From CAMLIZ01 sp040758375 (GTDB taxonomy: Bacteria > Pseudomonadota > Gammaproteobacteria > Burkholderiales > Burkholderiaceae_C): a stretch of DNA of 64,000 nucleotides. This document shows, in pieces, positions 7,007 through 14,735 of this stretch (positions within the stretch are counted from its first letter, which is position 1; every line of letters begins with the position of its first letter). A program made the translations under genes and the position numbers. The stretch spans positions 1 to 64,000 of the forward strand of contig JBFLWE010000011.1 of the NCBI GenBank assembly GCA_040758375.1, given 5' to 3'. The notes beneath the pieces were generated by a model that had not been told where the DNA came from, made no database searches, and saw only the letters and a program-made list of their open reading frames with translations.

Positions 7007-8878
7007 CTAGGCGACCCCGACTCGCGGCGGGGTCCATTCGCTTTCCTTCACGGCCGTGCTCACTGCCATGGCGAGCTTGTCGAGATTGCTGGCAGTCACG
7101 CCCTCCAGTGCCGAACGCCCCCGCAGCATCGAGCGCGGTTGCAGCAGTGCATGGTAGATCTGCCAAGGGTCCGCATCCCTGGTCAGCTTCAGGACGGACT
7201 GGATCAGCTCGTGCTTGAGTGGGTCGAGGTGCCAGTCCGGCACGCGCTGGCCGCGGTTGCCTACGTTCAAAGCCAGCAAGTTGCCCGCCTTGATCTCGTA
7301 GCTGATCCACCTGCGGGATTTGCCTGCCATCTTGGCAAACGCAGCGACGGGAAGGTTGTGCGGCGCTTCGAAGACATCGAACAGCTCCATCCGCTCGCGC
7401 TGAATGTCCGAAGGCACCAGCGGCGCGGCCGATCGAGGGGGCGGAACCGCCGGCAGCCGATGTGCGGCGGCAGAAACCAACGGCATGGCGTCACCCGGCT
7501 TTGTCACGAGCAGGATTGGCGAAGCAGCAACCGGCGTAGAGGGGGCGTTTGCGGTTTGCTCACTCGGGAATGCGGGCACGCCTTCCAGATGCACGGTGAG
7601 GGGCATGCTGGCCGCCTCGACCTGGTTCTGCTCGAAGAGGTCGAGCCGATCGGCCCAGTCCTGCATCATGCGGCGACGCTGCTCCACGTACTCGGCATGG
7701 TTGTAGGTCGCGCTGACCTTGTTGGGATCGACGTGCGAGAGCTGTGCATCCACCCAGACTTTCGGGTAGCCGATCTCGTTGAGCGCAGTGGACATCGTGC
7801 CGCGGATGCCGTGTCCGGTCAGGCGTTCCTGATAGCCCATGCGCTTGAGGGCACCATTGAGGGTGTTCTCGCTGATGCGCTTCTTCAAGTCGCTGTCGTG
7901 CCGGAACAGGTGGCGCTGGGCCGGCTTGAACTCATCGAGCAGGTGCCGGACGATCTCCATGGCCTGAATCGACAGCGGCACGATGTAGGGCGGGATGTCC
8001 TTCGCCTGCTGCCGCTTCTTGCGCATATCCAACTGGAGTTGCTTCACGACGTCGGGCGGGATGATCCACAACCCACGGTCCAGATCGAATTGATCCGGCA
8101 TCGCCTGTCGCAGCTCGCCGGTTCGCACGCCGGTCAGCAGCAATAGCCGCAGCCCGAGCTGGGTCTGCCGCCTGCCGCGATAGCTGCGCAGCCGCTGCAA
8201 CAGCTTCGGCAGCTCGGCCATGCGCAGGAACGGGTTGTGGTTGACGGGTGGCAGCGGCAGCGCCACCACATCGAGATCGGAGGCGGGGTTCTGCTCCAGG
8301 CCCGGCACGATCACCAGCGCGTAGCGGAACAGTTGGTTGAACCACGTCCTGACTTTCTCGGCGACGGAGAGCGCCCTGCGCTTCTCGATCTTGGCGATCA
8401 CCTCCAAGAGGTCGGGACGCTTGATCTCATAGATCGACCGCTTGCCCAGGGCGGGCAGCACATCTTTGTCGAAGATGCGCGGAAGTATCGAGAGGGTCGT
8501 CTGCCGGCCTTCCTTGAGGCTGAGCCCGCGATGCTTGAGCCACTTGCGATACACCGCCTCGAAGGTGTTTTCGTCGGCGAGCCGGACAGCGGTGCGCTTC
8601 TGCTTGCGGTGAACGCGAGGATTGGTGCCTTTGGCCAGCAGGGCGCGCGCTTCGTCGCGCAGGCTGCGGGCCTCGCGAAGCGTCACCTCCGGGTAGGTGC
8701 CGAGCGACATCCGCTTCTGCTTGCCCGCCCAGTAGTAGCGGAAGTGCCAAGTCCTGCCCCCTGCAGCCGTGACGGCCAGGGAGAGGCCATCCAAGTCAGG
8801 GAGGGTGTATGCCTTGCCAGTTGCCTTGGCCTGTCGAACGGCCAGGTCTGAGAGTGCCATGCTCTTGCTCCTGAACAT
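7007..8878 (-). CDS. int: ICE tyrosine integrase, IntB13-like
   Basis: A 623-residue site-specific recombinase that would integrate and excise the ICE at tRNA-Gly. Residues about 1-95 are the P4-type arm-binding domain (DUF4102-like, DGLSLAVTAAGGRTWHFRYY). A core-binding domain follows (about 105-205). The catalytic domain shows R252 in TGVRTGELR, HGIR (356-359) and the nucleophile Y392 in KVSATYNHAEY. After about residue 415 there is a Pro/Ala linker and a roughly 120-residue C-terminal domain absent from short phage integrases but present in the IntB13 type (about 650 residues). The start could instead be M7 (8860), which matches family N-termini better. Its promoter would lie in the hexamer-rich DNA at 8956-9084. 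Confidence 0.92.
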   Translation of the reverse strand: MFRSKSMALSDLAVRQAKATGKAYTLPDLDGLSLAVTAAGGRTWHFRYYWAGKQKRMSLGTYPEVTLREARSLRDEARALLAKGTNPRVHRKQKRTAVRLADENTFEAVYRKWLKHRGLSLKEGRQTTLSILPRIFDKDVLPALGKRSIYEIKRPDLLEVIAKIEKRRALSVAEKVRTWFNQLFRYALVIVPGLEQNPASDLDVVALPLPPVNHNPFLRMAELPKLLQRLRSYRGRRQTQLGLRLLLLTGVRTGELRQAMPDQFDLDRGLWIIPPDVVKQLQLDMRKKRQQAKDIPPYIVPLSIQAMEIVRHLLDEFKPAQRHLFRHDSDLKKRISENTLNGALKRMGYQERLTGHGIRGTMSTALNEIGYPKVWVDAQLSHVDPNKVSATYNHAEYVEQRRRMMQDWADRLDLFEQNQVEAASMPLTVHLEGVPAFPSEQTANAPSTPVAASPILLVTKPGDAMPLVSAAAHRLPAVPPPRSAAPLVPSDIQRERMELFDVFEAPHNLPVAAFAKMAGKSRRWISYEIKAGNLLALNVGNRGQRVPDWHLDPLKHELIQSVLKLTRDADPWQIYHALLQPRSMLRGRSALEGVTASNLDKLAMAVSTAVKESEWTPPRVGVA

Positions 8879-8955
8879 GAGTCAGGAACCAGATGCTGGT
8901 CACGTCGACCTCGCCCCTCCATCAACAATCCGGAATCAGCCGCGCCCGCAAAAAT

Positions 8956-9084
8956 GGACTTGTTTGTGGACTTAAAAGTCCCGGCTGTAGATGGATCGCA
9001 GTGGACCGCGGCAGAACGTCAAAGAGAGGAAAAGTCCTTGTGTGGCAACGACTTGCAGACTCTCTTGGACTTCTGCGGAAGTCC
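8956..9084. repeat. Array of six GGACTT/AAGTCC hexamers, candidate integrase arm sites
   Basis: GGACTT occurs at 8956-8961, 8968-8973 and 9067-9072, and its complement AAGTCC at 8976-8981, 9032-9037 and 9079-9084. By chance one would expect far fewer than one in 130 bp. They fill the gap between the integrase start and the tRNA 3' end, where P4-type integrases and excisionases bind arm-type repeats. Two pairs form dyads (8968-8981 and 9067-9084). The role is inferred; the repeats are seen. Confidence 0.6.
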
Positions 9085-9090
9085 GCAGAA
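9071..9090. other. Perfect 20-bp inverted repeat beside the tRNA 3' end
   Basis: Nine-base arms TTCTGCGGA and TCCGCAGAA around a two-base centre, 8 bp from the tRNA's encoded CCA. No T-tract follows on either strand, so it is a poor terminator. Its place inside the element end favours a recombination or excisionase site. It contains the last hexamer pair of the GGACTT array. Confidence 0.6.
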
Positions 9091-9098
9091 TGATGCAG

Positions 9099-9172
9099 TG
9101 GAGCGGGTGAAGGGAATCGAACCCTCGTATCAAGCTTGGGAAGCTGGCGTTCTACCATTGAACTACACCCGC
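9099..9172 (-). tRNA. tRNA-Gly (CCC), ICE attachment site
   Basis: The minus strand folds as a tRNA: acceptor GCGGGTG pairing CACCCGC, D arm GTTC/GAAC, anticodon loop TTCCCAA (anticodon CCC), T loop TTCGATT, discriminator T and encoded CCA. It closely resembles E. coli glyU. The anticodon stem CCAGC/GCTTG has one mismatch at position 28-42. The element lies directly beyond the 3' end, so the attachment core is probably the 3' part of this gene (about 9099-9120). The gene stays complete because the element supplies an identical 3' end. Confidence 0.93.
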
Positions 9173-9183
9173 GCAAGGGGCAG

Positions 9184-9189
9184 ATTATA
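9184..9189 (-). promoter_or_regulatory. -10 box of the tRNA-Gly gene
   Basis: TATAAT on the minus strand, 11 bp before the tRNA 5' end, gives transcription starting about five bases upstream of the tRNA. No good -35 is visible at 16-18 bp. It lies in the 46-bp gap shared with the divergent GGDEF gene. Confidence 0.55.
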
Positions 9190-9218
9190 GGCAGCGTGCC
9201 ATCTTGAGGGAGCGCAAT

Positions 9219-10193
9219 GTGAGTTCGGTTCCGTCTTCCGCCCCGCCGGGGCTGCGTGTGCTGTGCGTCGTGATGCCGGGCGACGACGATGCCTGGGCGG
9301 GGGCGCTGCCCGCGCTGGAAGCCTCCGGCGAGTCCTCGGCATGGGGACCGTTCGTGCTGGAGCGCTGCAGCGACCAGCAAAGCGCGGCCCGGCGGCTGGC
9401 CGAGGCGCCGGTGGATGCACTGCTCGCCGGCCTGCCCGTGTCGCACTGGCCGGGCCTGTCGCAAGCGGCGCTCAACACGGCGGTCGTGCTGGTGGCCGAG
9501 ACGCCGGTGCCCGAAGCCGCGGCCCGCCTGCTGGCCCAGGGTGTGCAAGATCTGGTGTCCGGCGCCGTGGCGCTGCAGCCCGAGGCCCTGGCGCGGGCGC
9601 TGCGGCTCGCGGTGGAGCGCAAGCGCCTGGAGCGCGAGGCGCGCAAGGCCTATGCCACCGACCTGGCCACTGGCCTGCCCAACCATGCGCAGCTCGTCGA
9701 GCACATGAGCCACCTGCTGGCGCTGCGCGAGCGCGAGCCGTCGCCCATGGCCTTGCTGGTGTTGCGCATCGAGGGCCTGGCCACCACCGAGAAGCGCCTG
9801 GGCCGCGAGTCGGCCAACGTGCTGCGGCGCAAGGTGGCGGTGCGGCTGCGCGCGGGGGTGCGCGCCAGCGACGTGGTGGCCTCGCTGGGCGGGGATGCCT
9901 TCGCGGTGCTGCTGTCGGCCATCGAGGAGCCGCTGCATGCGCACCGCGTGGCGCAGAAGCTGGTGGGCGCGCTGCACCAGCCGTTCAGCGTCACCGGGCA
10001 GAACGTGGGGGTGGCGGTGAGCGTGGGCACGGCCCTGTACCCCGCCGACGGCAAGCAGGCCGACATGCTGCTGCGCAAGGCCAGCGGCACCGCCGCGATG
10101 ACGCCGGCCGTGGGCCGCGCCGGCTTTGCCAACCATGGCGAGCTGGGCGGACTGCCGCAGGCCGCGAACGACGACGACGGTTCGCCGGCCTGA
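9219..10193 (+). CDS. Degenerate GGDEF-domain protein
   Basis: A 324-residue protein. The N-terminal 130 residues have a receiver-like alternation of strands and helices (LRVLCVVMP, VDALLAGLP, TAVVLVAET) but no clear phosphoryl-accepting Asp. The C-terminal half is a diguanylate cyclase fold starting at DLATGLPNHAQLVEHM. The signature that should be GGDEF/GGEEF reads GGDAF, so the catalytic acidic residue is lost and cyclase activity is unlikely. Such domains can bind GTP or c-di-GMP or act as protein partners. I use the GTG at 9219 because GAGGGAG stands six bases before it; an upstream TTG at 9204 overlaps that Shine-Dalgarno. It is divergent from tRNA-Gly and convergent with gabD. Confidence 0.75.
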   Translation: MSSVPSSAPPGLRVLCVVMPGDDDAWAGALPALEASGESSAWGPFVLERCSDQQSAARRLAEAPVDALLAGLPVSHWPGLSQAALNTAVVLVAETPVPEAAARLLAQGVQDLVSGAVALQPEALARALRLAVERKRLEREARKAYATDLATGLPNHAQLVEHMSHLLALREREPSPMALLVLRIEGLATTEKRLGRESANVLRRKVAVRLRAGVRASDVVASLGGDAFAVLLSAIEEPLHAHRVAQKLVGALHQPFSVTGQNVGVAVSVGTALYPADGKQADMLLRKASGTAAMTPAVGRAGFANHGELGGLPQAANDDDGSPA

Positions 10194-10205
10194 CGCGCGC
10201 TTGAT

Positions 10206-11684
10206 CTACTTCTGAACGTCGCCGAGGCAGAGGTACTTCACTTCGAGGTAGTCCTCGATGCCCTGGCGGCCGCCTTCACGCCCCAGGCCGGACTGCTTGA
10301 CGCCGCCAAAAGGCACCTCGGCAGTCGAGATCAGGCCGGTGTTCACGCCCACCATGCCGTACTCCAGCGCTTCGCCGACGCGGAAGATGCGGCCGATGTC
10401 GCGGCTGTAGAAGTAGCTGGCCAGGCCGAACTCGGTGTCGTTGGCCAGGCGGATCGCTTCTTCCTCGGTCTTGAAGCGGAATACCGGCGCCACCGGGCCG
10501 AACGTTTCCTCGCGTGCGCACAGCATGTCGGCGCTGGCGTTGGCGATCACCGTGGGCTCGAAGAAGCGCTCGCCGATGCGCTGGCCGCCGGCGAGCACGC
10601 GGCCGCCCTTGGCCACCGCGTCGGCCACGTGGCGCTCCACCTTCTGCAGGCCCTGCTCGTCGATCAGCGGCCCCTGGTTCACGCCGGGCTCGAAGCCGTT
10701 GCCCACCTTGATGCCCTTGGTCCTTTCGGCGAGCCTGGCGACGAAGGCGTCGTAGATGCCGTCCTGCACATACAGCCGATTGGCACAGACGCAGGTCTGG
10801 CCGGCGTTGCGGTACTTGCTGGCCAGCGCCCCTTCGACCGCGCTGTCGAGGTCCGCGTCATCGAACACGATGAAGGGCGCGTTGCCGCCCAGCTCGAGGC
10901 TCAGCTTCTTGATCGTGGGCGCGCACTGCTGCATCAGGATGCGGCCCACTTCGGTGGAGCCGGTGAAGGACAGGTGCCGCACCAGGTCGCTCTCGCACAG
11001 CACCTTGCCGACCTCGATGGAGCGCTGGGCGTCGGCCGTGATCACGTTCAACACGCCGGCCGGCATGCCGGCGCGTTGGGCCAGCTCGGCCACCGCCAAT
11101 GCCGACAGCGGCGTGGCCTCGGCCGGCTTGATCACCACCGGGCAGCCGGCGGCCAGCGCCGGCGCGACCTTGCGCGTGATCATCGCGATCGGAAAGTTCC
11201 ACGGCGTGATGGCCGCACACACCCCCATCGGCTGCTTGATCACCAGGTAGCGCTTGTTCGGGTCGGTGGTGGGAATGGTCTCGCCGTAGACCCGGCGCGC
11301 TTCTTCGGCGAACCATTCGATGAAGCTGGCGCCGTAGGTCACTTCGCCCTTGGCCTCTGCCAGCGGCTTGCCTTGTTCGGCGGTCATGATGCGCGCGAGG
11401 TCGTCGGCATGCTGGTGCAGCAGCTGGAACCACTTCATCAGGATCGCGCCGCGTTCCTTGGCGGTCTTCCTGGCCCAAGGCTGCCAGGCCGCGTTGGCCG
11501 CCTGCAGCGCCAGTTCGGTCTCGGCGGCGCCGAGGTTGGCCACGTCGGCGAGCTTGTGGCCGGTGGCCGGGTCGTGCACGTCGAAGCGCGCGCTGCCGGG
11601 CTGCCATTCGCCGCCGATCAATGCGTGGGTCTTCAGCAGCGAGGCATCGGTCAGCGTCGCGAGCGGGGAGGTCTTCATGTCCAT
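10206..11684 (-). CDS. gabD: NAD(P)-dependent succinate-semialdehyde dehydrogenase
   Basis: A 492-residue aldehyde dehydrogenase that oxidises succinic semialdehyde to succinate. The NAD(P)-binding FTGSTEVGR (about 240-248), the general base E264 in LELGGNAPF and the nucleophile C298 in GQTCVCANRLYV are all present. C298 and C300 form the CxC pair known as a redox switch in some SSADHs. The C-terminal EETFGPVAPVFRF is typical of GabD. The frame is open further upstream, but GGACC before the ATG at 11684 and the usual family N-terminus decide the start. It is the last gene of the gabT-ABC-gbuA-gabD operon, 22 bp after gbuA. Confidence 0.95.
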   Translation of the reverse strand: MDMKTSPLATLTDASLLKTHALIGGEWQPGSARFDVHDPATGHKLADVANLGAAETELALQAANAAWQPWARKTAKERGAILMKWFQLLHQHADDLARIMTAEQGKPLAEAKGEVTYGASFIEWFAEEARRVYGETIPTTDPNKRYLVIKQPMGVCAAITPWNFPIAMITRKVAPALAAGCPVVIKPAEATPLSALAVAELAQRAGMPAGVLNVITADAQRSIEVGKVLCESDLVRHLSFTGSTEVGRILMQQCAPTIKKLSLELGGNAPFIVFDDADLDSAVEGALASKYRNAGQTCVCANRLYVQDGIYDAFVARLAERTKGIKVGNGFEPGVNQGPLIDEQGLQKVERHVADAVAKGGRVLAGGQRIGERFFEPTVIANASADMLCAREETFGPVAPVFRFKTEEEAIRLANDTEFGLASYFYSRDIGRIFRVGEALEYGMVGVNTGLISTAEVPFGGVKQSGLGREGGRQGIEDYLEVKYLCLGDVQK

Positions 11685-11706
11685 CGAGGGTCCTTTTTTG
11701 CGGTGT

Positions 11707-12654
11707 TCAGCGATAGCGTACGCCGGGCAGCGCGCACAGCATTTCGTACAGCAGGTTGGCCGCCAGCAGCGCCGTGTTGCCCGATGGGTCATAGGGTGGC
11801 GCCACCTCGACCAGGTCGCCACCGACGAGGTTCAAGCCCCTGCAGCCACGAATGACTTCCAGCGCCTGCGGCACCGTCAGGCCGCCGATTTCCGGCGTGC
11901 CGGTGCCGCCGGCGAAGGCAGGGTCGATGCCGTCGATGTCGAAGCTCAGGTACACCGGGTGTTCGGCGCCGAGGCGCAAGCGCAGCTCATCCATCAGAGG
12001 CGCCAGCGAGCGGTACCAGACCTCGTGCGCCTGCACGATGGTGAAGCCCTGCGAGCGGGGCCAATCGAAGTCATCGGCAGCATAGCCGGTGCCGCGCAAG
12101 CCGATCTGCCACACCTTGTCGCAGGCGAGCAGGCCTTCTTCGACCGCTCGGCGGAACGGCGTGCCGTGCGCGATGGGCTCGCCGAACATGGTGTCGTTGA
12201 TGTCGGCATGGGCATCCACATGCACCAGCGCCACCGGGCCGTGGCGGCGGGCGAGCGCGCGCAGGATAGGCAGCGCGATCGTGTGGTCACCGCCCAGCGT
12301 GAGCGGCTTGCAGCCGGCGGCCAGCACCTCGCCGTAGAAGCGCTCGACGATCGCGACCGACTTCTCCAGCGAGTACGGGTTGACCGCCACGTCGCCCAGG
12401 TCGGCCACCTGCAGCGTGTCGAAGGGCGCCGCGCCGGTGGCCATGTTGTAGGGACGCAGCAAGGCCGACTCGGCCCGGATCTGGCGCGGGCCGAAGCGCG
12501 CGCCAGGCCGGTTGGAGGTGCCGGTGTCCAGCGGCACGCCGATGAAGGCGGCATCGAGGCCCTGCGCCGAGGGCGCGGAAGGCAGCCGCATCATCGTCGC
12601 CGGGCCGGCAAAACGCGGCATCGCGTTGCCGCTCAGGGGCTGGTTCTTGTCCAT
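11707..12654 (-). CDS. gbuA: Guanidinobutyrase / agmatinase (ureohydrolase)
   Basis: A 315-residue binuclear Mn ureohydrolase. Metal ligands are visible as H124 (GGDHT), D147, H149 and D151 (HVDAHADIND), and D239 and D241 (SFDIDGIDP). The whole sequence, including the start MDKNQPLSGNAMPRF and the end LLYEMLCALPG, follows my recollection of Pseudomonas GbuA, which cleaves 4-guanidinobutyrate to urea and GABA. Agmatinase (SpeB) is the main alternative. Its place between a polyamine-type ABC transporter and gabD, with gabT in the same operon, favours guanidinobutyrate, since the product GABA would feed directly into GabT and GabD. Confidence 0.85.
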   Translation of the reverse strand: MDKNQPLSGNAMPRFAGPATMMRLPSAPSAQGLDAAFIGVPLDTGTSNRPGARFGPRQIRAESALLRPYNMATGAAPFDTLQVADLGDVAVNPYSLEKSVAIVERFYGEVLAAGCKPLTLGGDHTIALPILRALARRHGPVALVHVDAHADINDTMFGEPIAHGTPFRRAVEEGLLACDKVWQIGLRGTGYAADDFDWPRSQGFTIVQAHEVWYRSLAPLMDELRLRLGAEHPVYLSFDIDGIDPAFAGGTGTPEIGGLTVPQALEVIRGCRGLNLVGGDLVEVAPPYDPSGNTALLAANLLYEMLCALPGVRYR

Positions 12655-12660
12655 GGCGTT

Positions 12661-13494
12661 TCAGCGACGGCGCCCGCGCAGCCATTCGAGCACCAGCAGC
12701 AGGCTGGTGGTGAACACGATCAGCAGCGTGGCCACGGCGGCGATGGTGGGCGAGATGTTCTCGCGGATGCCGGTGAACATCTGCCGCGGCAGCGTCACCT
12801 GTTCGGCGCCGGCGAGGAACAGCGTGACCACCACCTCATCGAACGAGGTGGCAAAGGCGAACAGCGCCCCCGAGACCACGCCCGGCGCGATGACCGGCAG
12901 CGTCACGCGGAAGAAGGTGCTCAAGGGGCTGGCGCCGAGGCTCAAGGATGCGCGCACCAGGTTCTGGTTGAAGCCCTGCAGCGTGGCCAGCACGGTGGTC
13001 AGCACGAAGGGCGCACCCAGCGCAGCATGCACGAGGATCAGCGCGGTGTAGCTGTCGGCCAGGCCGAGGTTGGCGAAGAAGAGATAGGTGCTCACGCCTA
13101 CCACCACGATGGGCACCACCATCGGCGCGATCAGCACGCTCATCAGCAGGCCCTTGAACGGAAACTGCGCGCGCGCCAGGCCCACGGCCGCCATGGTGCC
13201 GAGCACGGTGGCGATCAGCGTCGCCGCGGGCGCGACGATGAAGCTGTTCTTCGCGGCGCGCAGCCACTCCGCCGAGCCGAAGAGGTTTTCGTACCAGCGC
13301 AGCGACCAGCCGGTGATCGGGTAGATCAGGAAGGTGCTGTCGGAAAACGACAGCGGCACGATCACCAGGACCGGCAGCAACAGGAACGCCAGCACGCCGG
13401 CGCACAGGCCGCGAAAGGCCCACCACAGCGTCTTGTCCAGCGGCGTGGCGTAGGCGGGAAACTGGGGTTTGAAGCTTGCGAACATGGCACTCAT
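12661..13494 (-). CDS. ABC transporter permease, PotC-like
   Basis: A 277-residue inner-membrane permease of the spermidine/putrescine family (PotC type), with about six membrane segments. The cytoplasmic EAA-type loop is visible (RASLSLGASPLSTFFRVTLP, about 190-209), where the ATPase docks. It overlaps the start of the neighbouring permease's reading by four bases (13491-13494) and ends seven bases before gbuA. With the PotB-like permease it would form the channel of the operon's transporter. The substrate is inferred from the catabolic genes, not from the permease itself. Confidence 0.9.
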   Translation of the reverse strand: MSAMFASFKPQFPAYATPLDKTLWWAFRGLCAGVLAFLLLPVLVIVPLSFSDSTFLIYPITGWSLRWYENLFGSAEWLRAAKNSFIVAPAATLIATVLGTMAAVGLARAQFPFKGLLMSVLIAPMVVPIVVVGVSTYLFFANLGLADSYTALILVHAALGAPFVLTTVLATLQGFNQNLVRASLSLGASPLSTFFRVTLPVIAPGVVSGALFAFATSFDEVVVTLFLAGAEQVTLPRQMFTGIRENISPTIAAVATLLIVFTTSLLLVLEWLRGRRR

Positions 13495-14732
13495 CCCAGG
13501 CTGAGCTCCGACTTCACGATGCGGCGGTACACCGCATACAGCACCAGCGTCGCGGCCAGCAGCAGCGCCCCAAGCGCGCAGGCCATGCCCCAGTTGATGT
13601 TGACGTTGGTGTACTGCGCGATGTAGTAGCTGAGCATCTGGTCGTCGGCGCCGCCCAGCAGCGCCGGCGTCACGTAGTAGCCGATGCTGAGGATGAACAC
13701 CAGCAGCGCACCGGCACCGATGCCAGGGTAGGTCTGCGGCACGTACACGCGGAAGAACGCGGCCATCGGCGTGCTGCCCAGCGACACCGCCGCGCGCACG
13801 TAGGTGCCGGGCACGCTCTTCATCACGCTGTACAGCGGCAGGATCATGAACGGCAGCAGGATGTGCACCATCGCTATCACCACGCCGGTGCGGTTGAACA
13901 GCAGTTGCAGCGGCTGCTCGATCAGGCCGAGGCCCCGCAAGGCGCCGTTGACCAGCCCTTCGGATTGCAGCAGCACGATCCAGGCCGCCACGCGCACGAG
14001 GATCGAGGTCCAGAACGGCACCAGCACCAGGATCATCAGCACGTTGGCCTTGCGCGCCGGCAGCGTGCTCAGCCAGTAGGCCAGCGGGTAGCCCAGCAGC
14101 AGGCAGAACAGCGTGACGACGGCGCTGATCTGGAAGGTGCGCCCCAGGATGGGGGCGAACACGCGCTGGTCGGGCGGCATGCGCTCGACCTCGCCGCGGG
14201 CACCGCGCCGCAGGTCCACCGAGGCCAGCAGGTAGTCGGGCGTCCAGCGCGAGGCGTTCTTTGCGATCGCCTGCCAGTACTTGGCCTCGGCCCAGCGTTC
14301 GTCGAGCGCGAGCATCTTGGCCTTCACTTCGGCCGGCGAGCCGTCGAACGGCAGCGCGCGATAGGTGCCGAGGATCAGCGAGCGTGCACCCGCCACCTCG
14401 GTGTTCAGGCGCCGCGCCAGCGCGCCCGCGTCGGCGCGGTCGGGCAGGGCGGCCAGGTCCGCCGCCACCGCCGCAAAGGCCGAAGGCGGCGGTGTCTCCT
14501 CGCGGTTCCAGTGCTCCAGCGCCTGGCCGGTGCGCGGCAGCGAACCGGCCACCTCCGGGTTTTCCACCGCGCGCTTGAGCAGCGCGCCAATGGGCACCAG
14601 GAAGGTCAGCAGCAAGAAGGCCAGCAGCGGCAGCGTGAGCGCAAAGGCGCGCAGCTTGCGCAGCCGGTCGGCGCGCGCCAGCGAGCGCTTCAGCGCCGCG
14701 CTGCCGGGCAGGGGAACCGCGAGGGTGGTCAT
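13491..14732 (-). CDS. ABC transporter permease, PotB-like
   Basis: A 413-residue permease of the PotB type. After a first membrane span (residues about 27-50) there is an unusually long periplasmic segment (about 60-190, rich in Ala and charged residues), then five to six further spans. The docking loop AAVSLGSTPMAAFFRVYVPQ lies near residue 320. Typical PotB proteins are about 285 residues; the extra 130 come from the periplasmic insert, as seen in a subfamily of polyamine-like permeases. It lies three bases after the binding protein gene and overlaps the second permease by four bases. Confidence 0.9.
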   Translation of the reverse strand: MTTLAVPLPGSAALKRSLARADRLRKLRAFALTLPLLAFLLLTFLVPIGALLKRAVENPEVAGSLPRTGQALEHWNREETPPPSAFAAVAADLAALPDRADAGALARRLNTEVAGARSLILGTYRALPFDGSPAEVKAKMLALDERWAEAKYWQAIAKNASRWTPDYLLASVDLRRGARGEVERMPPDQRVFAPILGRTFQISAVVTLFCLLLGYPLAYWLSTLPARKANVLMILVLVPFWTSILVRVAAWIVLLQSEGLVNGALRGLGLIEQPLQLLFNRTGVVIAMVHILLPFMILPLYSVMKSVPGTYVRAAVSLGSTPMAAFFRVYVPQTYPGIGAGALLVFILSIGYYVTPALLGGADDQMLSYYIAQYTNVNINWGMACALGALLLAATLVLYAVYRRIVKSELSLG

Positions 14733-14735
14733 CGC

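Larger units (their letters stand above)
1..9098. mobile_element. End of an ICE (clc/PAGI-2-like) inserted at tRNA-Gly
   Basis: A MobH-type relaxase gene at the left, a metal-resistance cassette, and a large IntB13-like tyrosine integrase whose start faces the 3' end of a tRNA-Gly gene together mark one end of an integrative and conjugative element. The other end lies left of the window. Known clc/PAGI-2 elements insert at the 3' end of tRNA-Gly genes with the integrase next to the tRNA, which is the layout here. The cargo shows signs of nested insertion: a Tn3 transposase fragment and a truncated LysR gene. Chromosomal genes with a stronger G/C third-position bias begin on the other side of the tRNA. 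Confidence 0.85.

Noticed and set aside
9071..9090. Perfect inverted repeat as a tRNA terminator
   Set aside because: No T-tract follows on the minus strand, and the site lies inside the ICE end with the hexamer array; a recombination role fits better.
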